Origin: CAYYHA01 sp964471535
Lineage (GTDB): Bacteria; Myxococcota; Myxococcia; SLRQ01
DNA: 10,431 bases
Direction: 5' to 3'
NCBI GenBank assembly: GCA_964471535.1
Contig: CAYYHA010000144.1
Location: 1 to 10,431 of the forward strand
A model generated the notes under the pieces. That model made no database searches and had not been told where the DNA came from. It saw nothing but the letters and a program-made list of their open reading frames with translations. The position numbers were made by a program, and so were the translations under genes. This document shows, one piece after another, positions 1-7,274 of the stretch (within the stretch, counting starts at the first letter, position 1; every line of letters starts with the position of its first letter).

Positions 1-35
1 CCCGCCCGGCCGCGCTCTCCTACCCCCGGCCCGCT

Positions 36-54
36 GGCGGGGCAAGCCCCCGCC
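36..54 (-). terminator. Possible hairpin downstream of folA
   Basis: GGCGGGG (36-42) and CCCCGCC (48-54) form a perfect 7-bp stem around a 5-nt loop, 19 bases past the folA stop on the minus strand. No T-run follows it, so an intrinsic terminator is only a guess; such stems also arise by chance in DNA this GC-rich. I see no gene in positions 1-72. Confidence 0.3.
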
Positions 55-72
55 GGCCCCGCGATCGCCCCC

Positions 73-579
73 TCAGCCGGCGCGCCGCTCGAGGAGGCGG
101 AAGACGAGCCCCTCGGTCTCGGCCGAGCGCCGCCAGCGCTCCTGCCACTGGCCTTCGTCGATCTCCGGGAAATAGGTGTCGCCGTCCACCGCCCGGTCGA
201 CTTCGGTCAAGTAGAGGTGCGTGGCGAGGGGCAGCGCCGCCTCGTAGAGCATCCCCCCGCCGATGACGAAGGGCATGGGGTCGGTGCGGCGGGCGAGGGC
301 GATGGCCGCCTCGAGGGAGTGGGCGACTTCGGCACCGGGGATGGCGAGGTCGGCCTGGCGGCTGACCACGATGCAGCGGCGGCCGGGAAGCGGCCGGCCG
401 ATGGAGTCGAAGGTGCGGCGGCCCATGATGAGCGCATGCCCCATCGTGGTCGCCTTGAAGTGCTTCAGATCCTCGGGCAGGTGCCAGGGGAGGTCCCCCG
501 CCTTGCCGATCACCCGATGTCGCCCCACGGCGACGATGAGAGCGAGGGGCTCCCGGGGCGCTTCGCCCTGGCCACTCAT
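73..579 (-). CDS. folA: Dihydrofolate reductase
   Basis: This 168-residue protein is dihydrofolate reductase, the cytosolic NADPH-dependent enzyme that reduces dihydrofolate to tetrahydrofolate. The family signature is clear: an IVAVGRHRVIG start of the Rossmann-like core (residues 15-25), LPWHLPEDLKHFK (30-42) with Asp37 at the place of the catalytic Asp27 of the E. coli enzyme, MGRRTFDSIGRPLPGR (52-67) for the cofactor and substrate site, VIGGGMLYEAALP (105-117), and TEVD with GDTYFPEID near the end. Its length fits the usual 160-170 residues. The ATG overlaps the thyA stop in an ATGA (576-579), so the two genes are probably translationally coupled, which supports this start. It recycles the dihydrofolate that thymidylate synthase produces. 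The first ten or so residues (MSGQGEAPRE) are a short non-conserved extension. Identification is firm. Confidence 0.97.
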   Translation of the reverse strand: MSGQGEAPREPLALIVAVGRHRVIGKAGDLPWHLPEDLKHFKATTMGHALIMGRRTFDSIGRPLPGRRCIVVSRQADLAIPGAEVAHSLEAAIALARRTDPMPFVIGGGMLYEAALPLATHLYLTEVDRAVDGDTYFPEIDEGQWQERWRRSAETEGLVFRLLERRAG

Positions 580-1418
580 ACGGCCACCGGCGCCTTGATG
601 TGCGGGTGGGGATCGTAGCCGCGCAGCTCGAAGTCCTCGTAGACGAAGTCCTCGAGGCGGCGGCGCTCAGGGTTGAGGTGCATCGTCGGCAGCGGGCGCG
701 GCGTGCGCTCGAGCTGCATCCTCGCCTGCTCGAAGTGGTTTCGGTACAGGTGCACGTCCCCAAAGGTGTGGATGAACTCCTTGGGCTTCTTGCCGGTCAC
801 CTGCGCCACCATCATGGTGAGCAGCGCATAGCTGGCGATGTTGAAGGGAACCCCCAGGAAGACGTCGGCGCTTCGCTGGTAGAGCTGACAGGAGAGCCAC
901 TCGCCCTCCACGTAGAATTGGAAGAGGGTATGGCACGGCGGCAACGCCACCTGGTCCGCCTCGAGGGGGTTCCAACCGGTGACCAGGATGCGGCGGCTCT
1001 CGGGCTGCTCGCGGATGAGCCGCAGCGCCCGCTCGATTTGATCGAGCCCGTCGCGCGCGTAGCGCCCGTCCTCGCGGAGGGTGGCGCCGAAGTTGCGCCA
1101 TTGGTGGCCGTAGATGGGCCCGAGCTCCCCCTCGGGGCGGCCGAAGCGCGCCGTCTGCTCGGCCGTCGCCCAGTCGTTCCAAATGCGCACGCCGTGTTCC
1201 TGAAGGTAGCCCACGTGTGTATCGCCCCGCAGGAACCACAAAAGCTCGTAGATGATCGACTTGAGGTGCAGCTTCTTGGTGGTGAGCAGGGGGAAGCCCT
1301 CACGCAGATCGAAGCGCATCTGGTAGCCGAAGAGGCTGCGGGTCCCGGTGCCGGTGCGGTCCCCTCGGTCGTTGCCCTCCTCGAGAATCTTGCGGAGCAG
1401 ATCCAGGTACTGCCTCAC
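576..1418 (-). CDS. thyA: Thymidylate synthase
   Basis: This 280-residue protein is the classical folate-dependent thymidylate synthase, which methylates dUMP to dTMP using methylene-tetrahydrofolate. Visible motifs are the phosphate loop GDRTGTGTRS (19-28), FPLLTTKK (42-49), ELLWFLRGDT (58-67), GPIYGHQWRNFG (100-111), the nucleophile segment ALPPCHTLFQFYV with catalytic Cys162, QRSADVFLGVPFN (181-193) for dUMP binding, and HTFGDVHLYRNH (217-228). Length is close to the 264 residues of the E. coli enzyme. The start is a GTG (complement of 1416-1418), chosen because RQYLDLLRKIL is where family members begin. The frame stays open much further upstream, but that translation is low-complexity and antisense to other genes. 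No strong Shine-Dalgarno sequence is seen before the GTG. The gene leads an operon with folA. Function is firm; the exact start is less so. Confidence 0.96.
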   Translation of the reverse strand: MRQYLDLLRKILEEGNDRGDRTGTGTRSLFGYQMRFDLREGFPLLTTKKLHLKSIIYELLWFLRGDTHVGYLQEHGVRIWNDWATAEQTARFGRPEGELGPIYGHQWRNFGATLREDGRYARDGLDQIERALRLIREQPESRRILVTGWNPLEADQVALPPCHTLFQFYVEGEWLSCQLYQRSADVFLGVPFNIASYALLTMMVAQVTGKKPKEFIHTFGDVHLYRNHFEQARMQLERTPRPLPTMHLNPERRRLEDFVYEDFELRGYDPHPHIKAPVAV

Positions 1419-1517
1419 GGCAACCGACGGTAGGCTCTTTTTCCGGGGGGGGAAAGAGGGCGCGCGCGGCGCCCGGCTCCCATTCCCAAGCCTCGCCGTT
1501 GCGGGCAGGATGCGCCC
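1419..1517. promoter_or_regulatory. Divergent intergenic region between thyA and the 1518 gene
   Basis: These 99 bp separate divergent genes and so must hold both promoters or their 5' leaders. CTCTTT (1435-1440) and AAAGAG (1453-1458) form an inverted repeat around TTCC and an unbroken run of eight G (1445-1452). I could not pick a convincing -35/-10 pair for either gene. An AGGA at 1507-1510, 7 bases before the ATG at 1518, is a plausible ribosome binding site for the rightward gene. Confidence 0.4.
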
Positions 1518-2063
1518 ATGCGAAACACCTTGCCTCGGCTGCTCCTCGGAAGCTCCTTGATCCTCGCCTCGGTCGCCGCCCCGGCCCTCGCCGCGGCCGA
1601 GAGCGCCGACGCCACCACCGCCGGGCGCGTGGCCTTCCGCGCGCGCGCCGGCCTGGATCTCAACAAGACGATCAACCTGGGCGGAGACAACACCGGCACG
1701 CAGCTGGGGGGCAACGCCGACCTGGGCTTCGGCTACTTCGTGATCAACAACCTCTCCGTCGATCTCGACGTGTCGACCCGCTTCACCTTCCTCCCGGCGA
1801 CGGCGGTCACCGCCTTCGGCCTGACCCCCGGGGCCCACTACTTCCCTCTGCCGAGGACCTACGTCCGCGCTGGCGTCCCCATCTCCTTCCTGCCGAGCTT
1901 CAACCTCGGCGTGCTCGCCGGGCTCGGCTACAGCCAGCCCCTCGCCGACCGCATCTTCCTCCTGGTGGGCATCGACTACACCTACTGGCTGCAGGGCCCC
2001 CTGCGCTCGGTGGCGCCCCAGGGGCAGATCGATCTGCGCGCGGGCATCCAGACCTCGTTCTGA
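1518..2063 (+). CDS. Small exported protein, probable outer-membrane beta-barrel
   Basis: I do not recognise a named family. The 181-residue product begins with a typical Sec signal peptide: Arg near the N-terminus, a hydrophobic core LLLGSSLILASVAAPALA (about 8-25), and cleavage probably after ALA. The mature part has alternating hydrophobic and polar stretches rich in Gly, Tyr and Phe, such as GNADLGFGYFVINNLSVDLD, and LGVLAGLGYSQPLADRIFLL near the end. It finishes in Phe181, the usual last residue of outer-membrane beta-barrels recognised by the Bam machinery. The size would suit a barrel of about eight strands, similar in kind to OmpW/OmpA-like small porins; that is inference. The start has AGGA 7 bases upstream. 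It is divergent from thyA and on the same strand as the next exported protein, 57 bp away. Confidence 0.8.
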   Translation: MRNTLPRLLLGSSLILASVAAPALAAAESADATTAGRVAFRARAGLDLNKTINLGGDNTGTQLGGNADLGFGYFVINNLSVDLDVSTRFTFLPATAVTAFGLTPGAHYFPLPRTYVRAGVPISFLPSFNLGVLAGLGYSQPLADRIFLLVGIDYTYWLQGPLRSVAPQGQIDLRAGIQTSF

Positions 2064-2064
2064 G

Positions 2065-2087
2065 GCAGGCGCGCCGGGCCGGCCTGC
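2065..2087 (+). terminator. Possible hairpin after the 1518 gene
   Basis: GCAGGC (2065-2070) and GCCTGC (2082-2087) form a 6-bp stem around an 11-nt GC-rich loop, starting one base after the upstream gene's stop. There is no T-run. It could be a weak terminator between the two exported-protein genes or chance in GC-rich DNA. Confidence 0.3.
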
Positions 2088-2120
2088 AGCGCGCCCGCCG
2101 CCTTGATAGCCTGGGGCGCG

Positions 2121-3198
2121 ATGTGGCGAAGGCGGATCCAGCTCGGCCTGTGCTGCCTCGGCGCAGCGCTCTCTCCGGCGGCGCATGCGAGCGCATCCGA
2201 GGCCGCGGCCAAGGCGGACGCGCCTGCCGCCGCGGCAACAGGCGAAGGCGACGGCGCATCCGCATCGGGTGCGGGATCCGCCGAGGGCGCCACTCGGCTC
2301 GACCTTCGATGCAAGAGCTCGGGGTGCAGCGCGTGGGTGGCGGGGCGCGAGGTGCTGCGCACGCGGCGGGGGGCCTTGCGCTGCGCCGAGTCGGGCCCGT
2401 GGGCGGGGTGCGTGTGGAACGCCGCAAAGGGCCGGCAGCAGGGCGGCTGGTTCGTGAACCTGGACAGCGGTGAGATTCACCCCCTGCGGCTGGAGGGCTG
2501 GTCCGCGGGCCGGCGCATCGTCGGAACGCCGGCCTGGGAGGACGGCGCGCTGGTGATCCTGTTCCGCGGCGAGGACGGGAGCCTCTCGAGCCGCGCCCTC
2601 TCGCCCCCCGAGCCGCCCGGAGCCCCGGCGGTCTGGTGGTGGTCGGACGGAGGCGTCACCGGGCCCCTCGGCCTCACCCTGGACGACGGGACGGTGTGGC
2701 TGGGCGCGGACCTCCCCCTCTCCACCCACGACGGGTCCCCGGCCACCCCGCCCCTTCCCGGGCAAGCCGCCCGGGCCCCGGAGCGCGGGCATCCCCCGGT
2801 GACCCCTCCCCAGACGGGACTGCGCCTGCTCGACTACTGGGGAGACTGCCGGCTCGCGCTCGCGCGCGGCGCTCCGGCGCTGCGGGGAGGGCTCCGCCAT
2901 GCGCTGGGGAGGGGGGAGCTGCCCACGGCAGGACAGGCGAGCGCCGCGTGGGTGGGCTGCATCCGCTCCAAGGGATCGCTGGCCTGGGTGGTCCTCTTCC
3001 CACCGGGGGTGCGGATCTCGGATCTCGTCCACGACGCGACGCACCTGTGCGTCTCGGGCCTCGCCGAGCACCCCACCCGCTTCGACTTCGCGGGCGTCCA
3101 GGAGGTGGTGGGCGGCCCCTTCGCCGGCTGCTTCCGGCGCGAAGCCCTCGAACGGGCGCCGCCGGCCCAGACGTCCCGGCCTGCGGCCGAGCCAGCCG
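2121..3198 (+). CDS. Exported cysteine-rich protein of unknown function, 3' end lost in assembly gap
   Basis: I recognise no family. From the ATG at 2121 there are 359 readable codons before the N run; no stop is seen, so the gene is incomplete. The N-terminus (MWRRRIQLGLCCLGAALSPAAHASA) reads as a Sec signal peptide cut near residue 25, followed by an Ala-rich low-complexity linker to about residue 57. After it come eight cysteines at 64, 69, 88, 97, 243, 280, 310 and 337. Their even number in an exported protein suggests up to four disulfides, with CKSSGC and CAESGPWAGC probably the first pairs. A TTG at 2103 is in frame upstream, but the ATG directly before the Arg-rich signal start is the better choice; only a weak GGGG lies before it. 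It follows the small barrel protein on the same strand, so they may be co-transcribed. Confidence 0.7.
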
Positions 3199-3208
3199 NN
3201 NNNNNNNN
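3199..3208. other. Assembly gap (10 N)
   Basis: Ten consecutive N mark an unresolved join. A round 10 is often a placeholder, so the true missing length may be larger. The gap lies between the open 3' end of the exported Cys-rich gene on the plus strand and the stop codon of the minus-strand monooxygenase gene, which begins 10 bases to its right. Any reading frame drawn across it is unreliable. Confidence 0.99.
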
Positions 3209-3217
3209 CCGCTGGCG

Positions 3218-4297
3218 CTACGGGCCTGCAGACTCGGTGACGCAGCCGTCGTTCAGGTCGAGGCGCAAGATGGGCTCGGCGGCCGGGTAGACGTAGCCAA
3301 AGACGAAGCACATCTCGTCCTCGGAGGTCTGACCGAATCGCACGGTCCGGTCGGTGTCGTTCGCCCACTCACAGGTGAAGGTGAGCCCCTCGCCGGCCTC
3401 CATCCGCCGGGGGGGATCGAAGAGCCGGGTCGAGGGGTTGTCCCAGGTCTTCGTCTCGTAGAGCAGCTCACCGGCGGTCGACCCATCGAAGGCACGCACG
3501 AGGAAATGACGCCCGAGCGCGTGCATGTGGGGTGTCACCGTCACCAGGTTCACCTCGGATTCGAAGGTGCAGGTGGTGGTCAGAGACTGAGTTCCCTGCG
3601 CCGGGATCTCGATGCCGCCCATGTTGCCGAAGACATAGACCTGCGCGGTCTCCACCTGCTCGGCGGGGTCCGCAAAGTAGAGGTTCATGTAGATCTCCGC
3701 CTCGATCGGCTCGGGGCGGGTGTTGAGGTAGTGGTAGTCGATGACGAGCTGCTGCCCCGGTCCGAGCTCCACCCCCACCCCCTCGGGGAAGACGATGGTC
3801 TCCGAGGGCACCTGCGTGGAGCTGGCGTAGATGGGCTCGGGGATGGAGAGCCCCTGCATCACCTCGTCGGGGAAGCCGAAGCAGGGGACCGTTGCATCGT
3901 CGAAGTCCTTGTCCACCTTCGCGATGAACGCATGGTGGAGACCGGTCCGCGCACGAAGCTCGATGCGGGTGATGTGCCCGGCCTCTGTGTTCGGCGCCTT
4001 CATGAAGCGGCAGCGCTCGATCTCCTCGAAGGGCTCGAGGGTGAAGCGGTCGATGTGCAGCTGCGATCCGTTCGCCGGTGGCTCGGGTGCCTCGAAGGGC
4101 TTGGGATCCGGCTCGCCTCCGCCGCTCGCCGGCCCGCAGGCGAGGAGCACGAGGGGAAGGCCCGCGAGGAGGCCGCAGCGGACCGCGCGCGATGGAAGGA
4201 GGCGCGACGGGACGAGGCCGAACCCACCCCTCTGTGCGCGGGTGCACCTCCAACGGAACGGGACGGTCCGGGCTCGGTGGCGATCGCGACGCATCAT
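3218..4297 (-). CDS. Copper type II monooxygenase-like lipoprotein (PHM family)
   Basis: This 359-residue protein resembles the copper type II, ascorbate-dependent monooxygenases (peptidylglycine alpha-hydroxylating monooxygenase, PHM, and dopamine beta-monooxygenase). All six metal ligands can be matched: His121-His122 (GLHHAF) and His189 (DYHYLN) for the CuH site; His257 and His259 (TPHMHALG) and Met329 (EDEMCFVFGY) for CuM. The spacings (67, 68 and 70) are close to those of rat PHM (64, 70 and 70). The N-terminus has an Arg-rich stretch of about 40 residues, then a hydrophobic core and lipobox LLAC with Cys54, so it is probably a lipoprotein acting outside the cytoplasm. The start is set by AAGGAG (complement of 4305-4310), 7 bases before tandem ATGs. 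The substrate is unknown; no partner amidating lyase gene is visible. The 3' end lies 10 bp from the assembly gap. Confidence 0.88.
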   Translation of the reverse strand: MMRRDRHRARTVPFRWRCTRAQRGGFGLVPSRLLPSRAVRCGLLAGLPLVLLACGPASGGGEPDPKPFEAPEPPANGSQLHIDRFTLEPFEEIERCRFMKAPNTEAGHITRIELRARTGLHHAFIAKVDKDFDDATVPCFGFPDEVMQGLSIPEPIYASSTQVPSETIVFPEGVGVELGPGQQLVIDYHYLNTRPEPIEAEIYMNLYFADPAEQVETAQVYVFGNMGGIEIPAQGTQSLTTTCTFESEVNLVTVTPHMHALGRHFLVRAFDGSTAGELLYETKTWDNPSTRLFDPPRRMEAGEGLTFTCEWANDTDRTVRFGQTSEDEMCFVFGYVYPAAEPILRLDLNDGCVTESAGP

Positions 4298-4447
4298 CGG
4301 CACACTCCTTCCGCCGCCGAACAAATCACAACGGGCGAGCGCCACAGCCCCGGCGGAACAGGTGTAAGGAGACCCGCAAGACCGCCTGCCACCGCCCGTC
4401 GAGGAAACCTGCAGCCGGCAGACGACCCGCACGGGGCTTCGCCCGGG
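4298..4447 (-). promoter_or_regulatory. Leader region of the copper monooxygenase gene
   Basis: This 150-bp gap lies between two minus-strand genes. The strong ribosome binding site AAGGAG (complement of 4305-4310) precedes the monooxygenase ATG. Just upstream is a locally AT-richer patch (around 4318-4333, reading TTGTGATTTGTT on the minus strand), the likeliest promoter location, but no clean -35/-10 pair can be assigned. Near 4430-4445, just after the upstream gene's stop, a short GGGC-TTC-GCCC hairpin could be a weak terminator. Confidence 0.45.
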
Positions 4448-6346
4448 TCAGCGACGCGCCGCGATGTGGTGGAGGGCGGCGCGGAAGCGCTCCGCCGCCC
4501 GCGCTCGCTGCCGCTTCGACGCCTCCACGTCGAAAGGGATGAGGAGCCCGGTGGTGCGCCGCAGGTAGGCGAGAGCCGCGCGCCGGCCGGTGAGGTCGGA
4601 CTCGGTGAGCGCCCGCACCGCGAGATCGAGGCGACCGGTCTCCCCCGCCGCCGAACGCTCGCGCCACCACGAGGTCCAGGCCCGGGCGCGATCGCGACCC
4701 GGGGGCCCATGGAAGGTGATGCGCCGCAGCGCCTCCTCGTAGGCGTCCACATGCGGGCTGCGCGCGAGACGGCGCAGGAGGTGGGGCAGCGCGCGGAGGG
4801 TGCCGCGGCGGCCCAGGATCCCGGCGGCGAGGCGCGCCGTCTCCTCGTCCCCTTCGTCGAGCCCGCGGAGGAGCCGAGCCACGATCTCCTCGTCGGCGCC
4901 CCCGCCCCGGACCGCGAGAGCGGCAGCGGCCGCCTCGCGCACCTCCGGCGCCTCGTCGGAAAGGAGCGCGAGCAGAGCGGGGACCGCCCGTGCCCTGGGA
5001 AGCCGGGTGAAGCACAGTGCCCCGAACTGTCGCTTCAGCGGAGACTCGGCGCTCATGGCTGCCAAGGCGACGGCCTGTCCCGCCTCGCCCATCCGCACCA
5101 CCGCGCGAAGGAGCTCCGACCACGCCTCCGGGTCCTCGGCGCGGGGGGAACCGGCGACCTGGATCCGCAGGCGACCGGGGAAGTGCTGCAAGAGGGCGTC
5201 GACTGCCGCCGTCCCGAGGGCGACCACCCGCTTCACGGCCGCGTCGTCGCGCAGGTGGGTGGCAGCGAGCGCCGCCACCGGTTCCGCCGCCGCCTCGGCG
5301 AACCCCCCGGGCTCCGCGTGGCCCACCCCATCGCTCGCCGCGGCGTAGCGCGCCGAGACGTGCCGGGCGAAGAGATCCTCGAGGGCGGCGACGGTCATCC
5401 GGCCGAGGCGCTCCGCCGTCACGGGGGGCCCGAGGGCGACACCGGGCCGAGGCGTGTCGGCGTAGATCAAGCCGACGCACACCCCGTCCATGGAGAGGGG
5501 CAGGTAGAGCACGGACGCGGGCAGGGGGCGACCCAGGCGGCGGTGGATGGCCGCGTCGGCCAGATGCGCCGGCGGCGGGCCCGAGTGGGGCCGTCCCGTC
5601 TTGAGCACCCGGCCGAAGAGGGTGGGGACCCGGCGGGAGAAGACCACGCGCTCGAGGTCGGGCGCTCCGCGGGCGAGGCGACCGGCGACCAGGTCGCCCT
5701 GGGTGACGAAGAAGGCGGCGGCATCGTAGGTGCCGCAGAGCCACTCGAGGACGGCAACGAGGATCTCGCGGCTCGAGCCCGCTTCGAGGAGCGACGCTTC
5801 GAGGCGGGCGGGGTCGGCCCCGTCCCCGGCGCCGCGCGCCTCGGCGGTGGGAGCCGCCGGGGCGAACTCGAACTCGGCTTCCAGACTCCGCTCCCCGCCG
5901 CGGCGATAGAAGTCCTCGGGGCCGACGACGCGATAGATGCGGCGGAAGGCCTCGCGGAGGGCCCCCGGGGGTGCGTAGACCAGATCCACCGGGGTCCCCA
6001 GCACTTCCGAGAGGGCTTCGGCGGCCTCTGGATCGGGCCGGTCGCTGGCGACCACCAGGCGCGGTGCCTTGGAGAGGGGCACGTAGGGGCCCCGTCCCGC
6101 GACGTCGACCGGCAGCCATTCGCCCACCGCCTCGGGGAGCGACGCGAGGACCTTCGGCTCCACCGCCGGGACGCCGTAGACCGCGCGCACGGCGGTGGCA
6201 TAGGCCTCGGGGCTGACCTCACCCGTGGCGAGGAGGGCATCGACGGCCGGCGCGGCCCCCACCGTCTCGGCGAAGCAGGCGCGCGCCACGGCGGACTCGG
6301 CGAGGCCAGATTGGGCGAGCGCCGCTGCGAGGGGGTCGAGGTCCAC
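4448..6346 (-). CDS. GspE_N-like / GAF / HEAT-repeat protein
   Basis: The 632-residue product has three recognisable parts and no named function. Residues about 5-140 resemble the N-terminal domain of GspE/PilB-type secretion ATPases (MshEN): a helical stretch with LLATGEVSPEAYATAV, then RGPYVPLSKAPRLVVASDRP, GTPVDLVYAPPGALREAFRRIY. The arginine-containing RLG motif associated with cyclic-di-GMP binding is not obvious. Residues about 182-332 look like a GAF sensor domain (ASVLYLPLSMDGVCVGLIYAD near its end). Residues about 365-545 are Ala/Leu/Arg-rich helical HEAT-type repeats (PALLALLSDEAPEVREAAAAAL), followed by AWTSWWRE, a W-x2-WW ending seen in other bacterial HEAT proteins. No ATPase, kinase or catalytic motif is present, so a cytoplasmic signalling or scaffolding role is inferred. 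The start is GTG at 6346 (DLDPLAAALAQSG); an in-frame TTG at 6391 would add 15 Pro/Arg-rich residues. Neither has a good ribosome binding site. Confidence 0.85.
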   Translation of the reverse strand: MDLDPLAAALAQSGLAESAVARACFAETVGAAPAVDALLATGEVSPEAYATAVRAVYGVPAVEPKVLASLPEAVGEWLPVDVAGRGPYVPLSKAPRLVVASDRPDPEAAEALSEVLGTPVDLVYAPPGALREAFRRIYRVVGPEDFYRRGGERSLEAEFEFAPAAPTAEARGAGDGADPARLEASLLEAGSSREILVAVLEWLCGTYDAAAFFVTQGDLVAGRLARGAPDLERVVFSRRVPTLFGRVLKTGRPHSGPPPAHLADAAIHRRLGRPLPASVLYLPLSMDGVCVGLIYADTPRPGVALGPPVTAERLGRMTVAALEDLFARHVSARYAAASDGVGHAEPGGFAEAAAEPVAALAATHLRDDAAVKRVVALGTAAVDALLQHFPGRLRIQVAGSPRAEDPEAWSELLRAVVRMGEAGQAVALAAMSAESPLKRQFGALCFTRLPRARAVPALLALLSDEAPEVREAAAAALAVRGGGADEEIVARLLRGLDEGDEETARLAAGILGRRGTLRALPHLLRRLARSPHVDAYEEALRRITFHGPPGRDRARAWTSWWRERSAAGETGRLDLAVRALTESDLTGRRAALAYLRRTTGLLIPFDVEASKRQRARAAERFRAALHHIAARR

Positions 6347-6548
6347 GGAGGTGCGCGATCCACGGCCCGTGCCAGGTCCGGGGCGAGGCAAGGAGGCGGC
6401 GAGCGGGGCTCACGGGGCACCTTACCGCCTCGGTCGCGGCGCGAACGGGGGTCCCGCGCCACCTCCCGGTGCGCTGCGACCCAGGCCAGGACCCGCTGGG
6501 CGGGCGGGCGACTTTGCCCCTGAGGTCGCCCTGGCTACGGTGGGCCCC
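6347..6548. promoter_or_regulatory. Divergent intergenic region upstream of sfsA and the HEAT-repeat gene
   Basis: This 202-bp stretch, the longest without a gene, lies between divergent genes and should hold both promoters. A weak candidate for sfsA is TTGCCC (6514-6519), a 16-bp spacer and TACGGT (6536-6541), which would place transcription start almost at the ATG. I see no strong operator, repeat or RNA gene. Part of it (6347-6391) would be coding if the minus-strand gene starts at the upstream TTG. Confidence 0.3.
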
Positions 6549-7259
6549 ATGCGGGTCCCCCTCACCACACAGCGGGCGCGCCCCCTCGAGGCCACGCTCC
6601 TGGCTCGCCCCCATCGCTTCGCCGTGACCTGCCGCCTCGCCTCGGGGGAGACGGTGCAGGCGCACCTGCCCGACCCCGGCCGCCTCACGGGGACGGCGGT
6701 GCCCGGCGCGGCGGTGTGGCTCGACGGGCCCTTCGCCCTCGGGCGCCGGAAGCTCCCCTGGACCTGTGTGGCGATGCGCGCCGGCTCGACCTGGGTGGGC
6801 ACCCACAGTGCGCTGGCGAACCGCGCTCTTCCCGTGCTCCTCGCCGCCGGCCTGCTGCCCGAGCTGGGGCGCCCGGAGCGGCTTCGCCGCGAAGTGCGAC
6901 GCGGGCGGTCGCGCTTCGATTGGGTGCTGGAATCGGCGGGCACGGAGAGATGGGTGGAGGTCAAATCGGTCACACTGGCCGCCGGGGACCGCGCCCGTTT
7001 CCCCGACGCGGTGACGCGTCGGGGCGCCCGCCACCTGACCGAGTTGACCGAGATGGCACGTGACGGACTCCAGACTGCGGTCGTCTTCGTGGCACAACGC
7101 GGCGACGTGCACCGCTTCGAGGCGGCGGCGGAGATCGACCCGGCGCTGGCTTCGGCCCTCGGCGCGGCGCAGGAGGCCGGGGTCCGGATCCTGGCGGCGG
7201 CGATGGAGGTGAGCGAAGCGGGGCTGCTGCCCCTGCGGCGCCTCACCCTCTGCCTCTAG
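6549..7259 (+). CDS. sfsA: SfsA family DNA/RNA nuclease-like protein
   Basis: This 236-residue protein matches SfsA, first described in E. coli as 'sugar fermentation stimulation' and now classed as a PD-(D/E)XK-type nuclease fold protein. Conserved parts are LEATLLARPHRFAVTC and AHLPDPGRL (13-46), an N-terminal OB-like region; then EVRRGRSRFDWVLE (115-128), WVEVKSVTL (135-143), with Asp124, Glu137 and Lys139 fitting the nuclease core; and FPDAVTRRGARHLTEL (151-166), a family hallmark. Length is typical (about 230-240). The ATG at 6549 fits family N-termini; a GGTGGG lies a few bases upstream. Its cellular role in this organism is unknown. It opens a rightward run with the TDO-like and lipoprotein genes, 76 bp before the former, with a hairpin between. 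Confidence 0.93.
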   Translation: MRVPLTTQRARPLEATLLARPHRFAVTCRLASGETVQAHLPDPGRLTGTAVPGAAVWLDGPFALGRRKLPWTCVAMRAGSTWVGTHSALANRALPVLLAAGLLPELGRPERLRREVRRGRSRFDWVLESAGTERWVEVKSVTLAAGDRARFPDAVTRRGARHLTELTEMARDGLQTAVVFVAQRGDVHRFEAAAEIDPALASALGAAQEAGVRILAAAMEVSEAGLLPLRRLTLCL

Positions 7260-7274
7260 GCGCCGCTTCGGCGC
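7260..7274 (+). terminator. Possible hairpin immediately after sfsA
   Basis: GCGCCG (7260-7265) and CGGCGC (7269-7274) form a perfect 6-bp stem with loop CTT, beginning one base after the sfsA stop. An alternative fold gives a C(UUCG)G tetraloop (7266-7271). No T-run follows. It may end sfsA transcription or stabilise its 3' end, which would argue against one simple operon with the next gene. Confidence 0.4.

Noticed and set aside
576..3368. A 930-codon minus-strand open frame ending in thymidylate synthase, as if thyA were fused to a long N-terminal domain.
   Set aside because: Only the last 280 codons look like protein. The rest is Arg/Gly/Ala-rich, antisense to two exported-protein genes, and crosses the N gap. 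Long open frames are expected when stop codons are rare in GC-rich DNA.
4330..4360. A TGGC...TTG arrangement resembling a sigma-54 promoter upstream of the copper monooxygenase gene.
   Set aside because: The spacing between the GG and the GC-like element is two bases too long and the second element reads GT, so it does not meet the -24/-12 rule.
4326..6119. A 597-codon minus-strand frame overlapping the HEAT-repeat gene.
   Set aside because: It is a shifted-frame shadow dominated by Arg, Gly and Pro; the frame at 4448-6346 has three coherent domains.
2636..6523. A 1295-codon plus-strand open frame across the gap.
   Set aside because: It is antisense to the monooxygenase and HEAT-repeat genes, crosses the N run, and has low-complexity Arg/Gly-rich composition with no recognisable domain.
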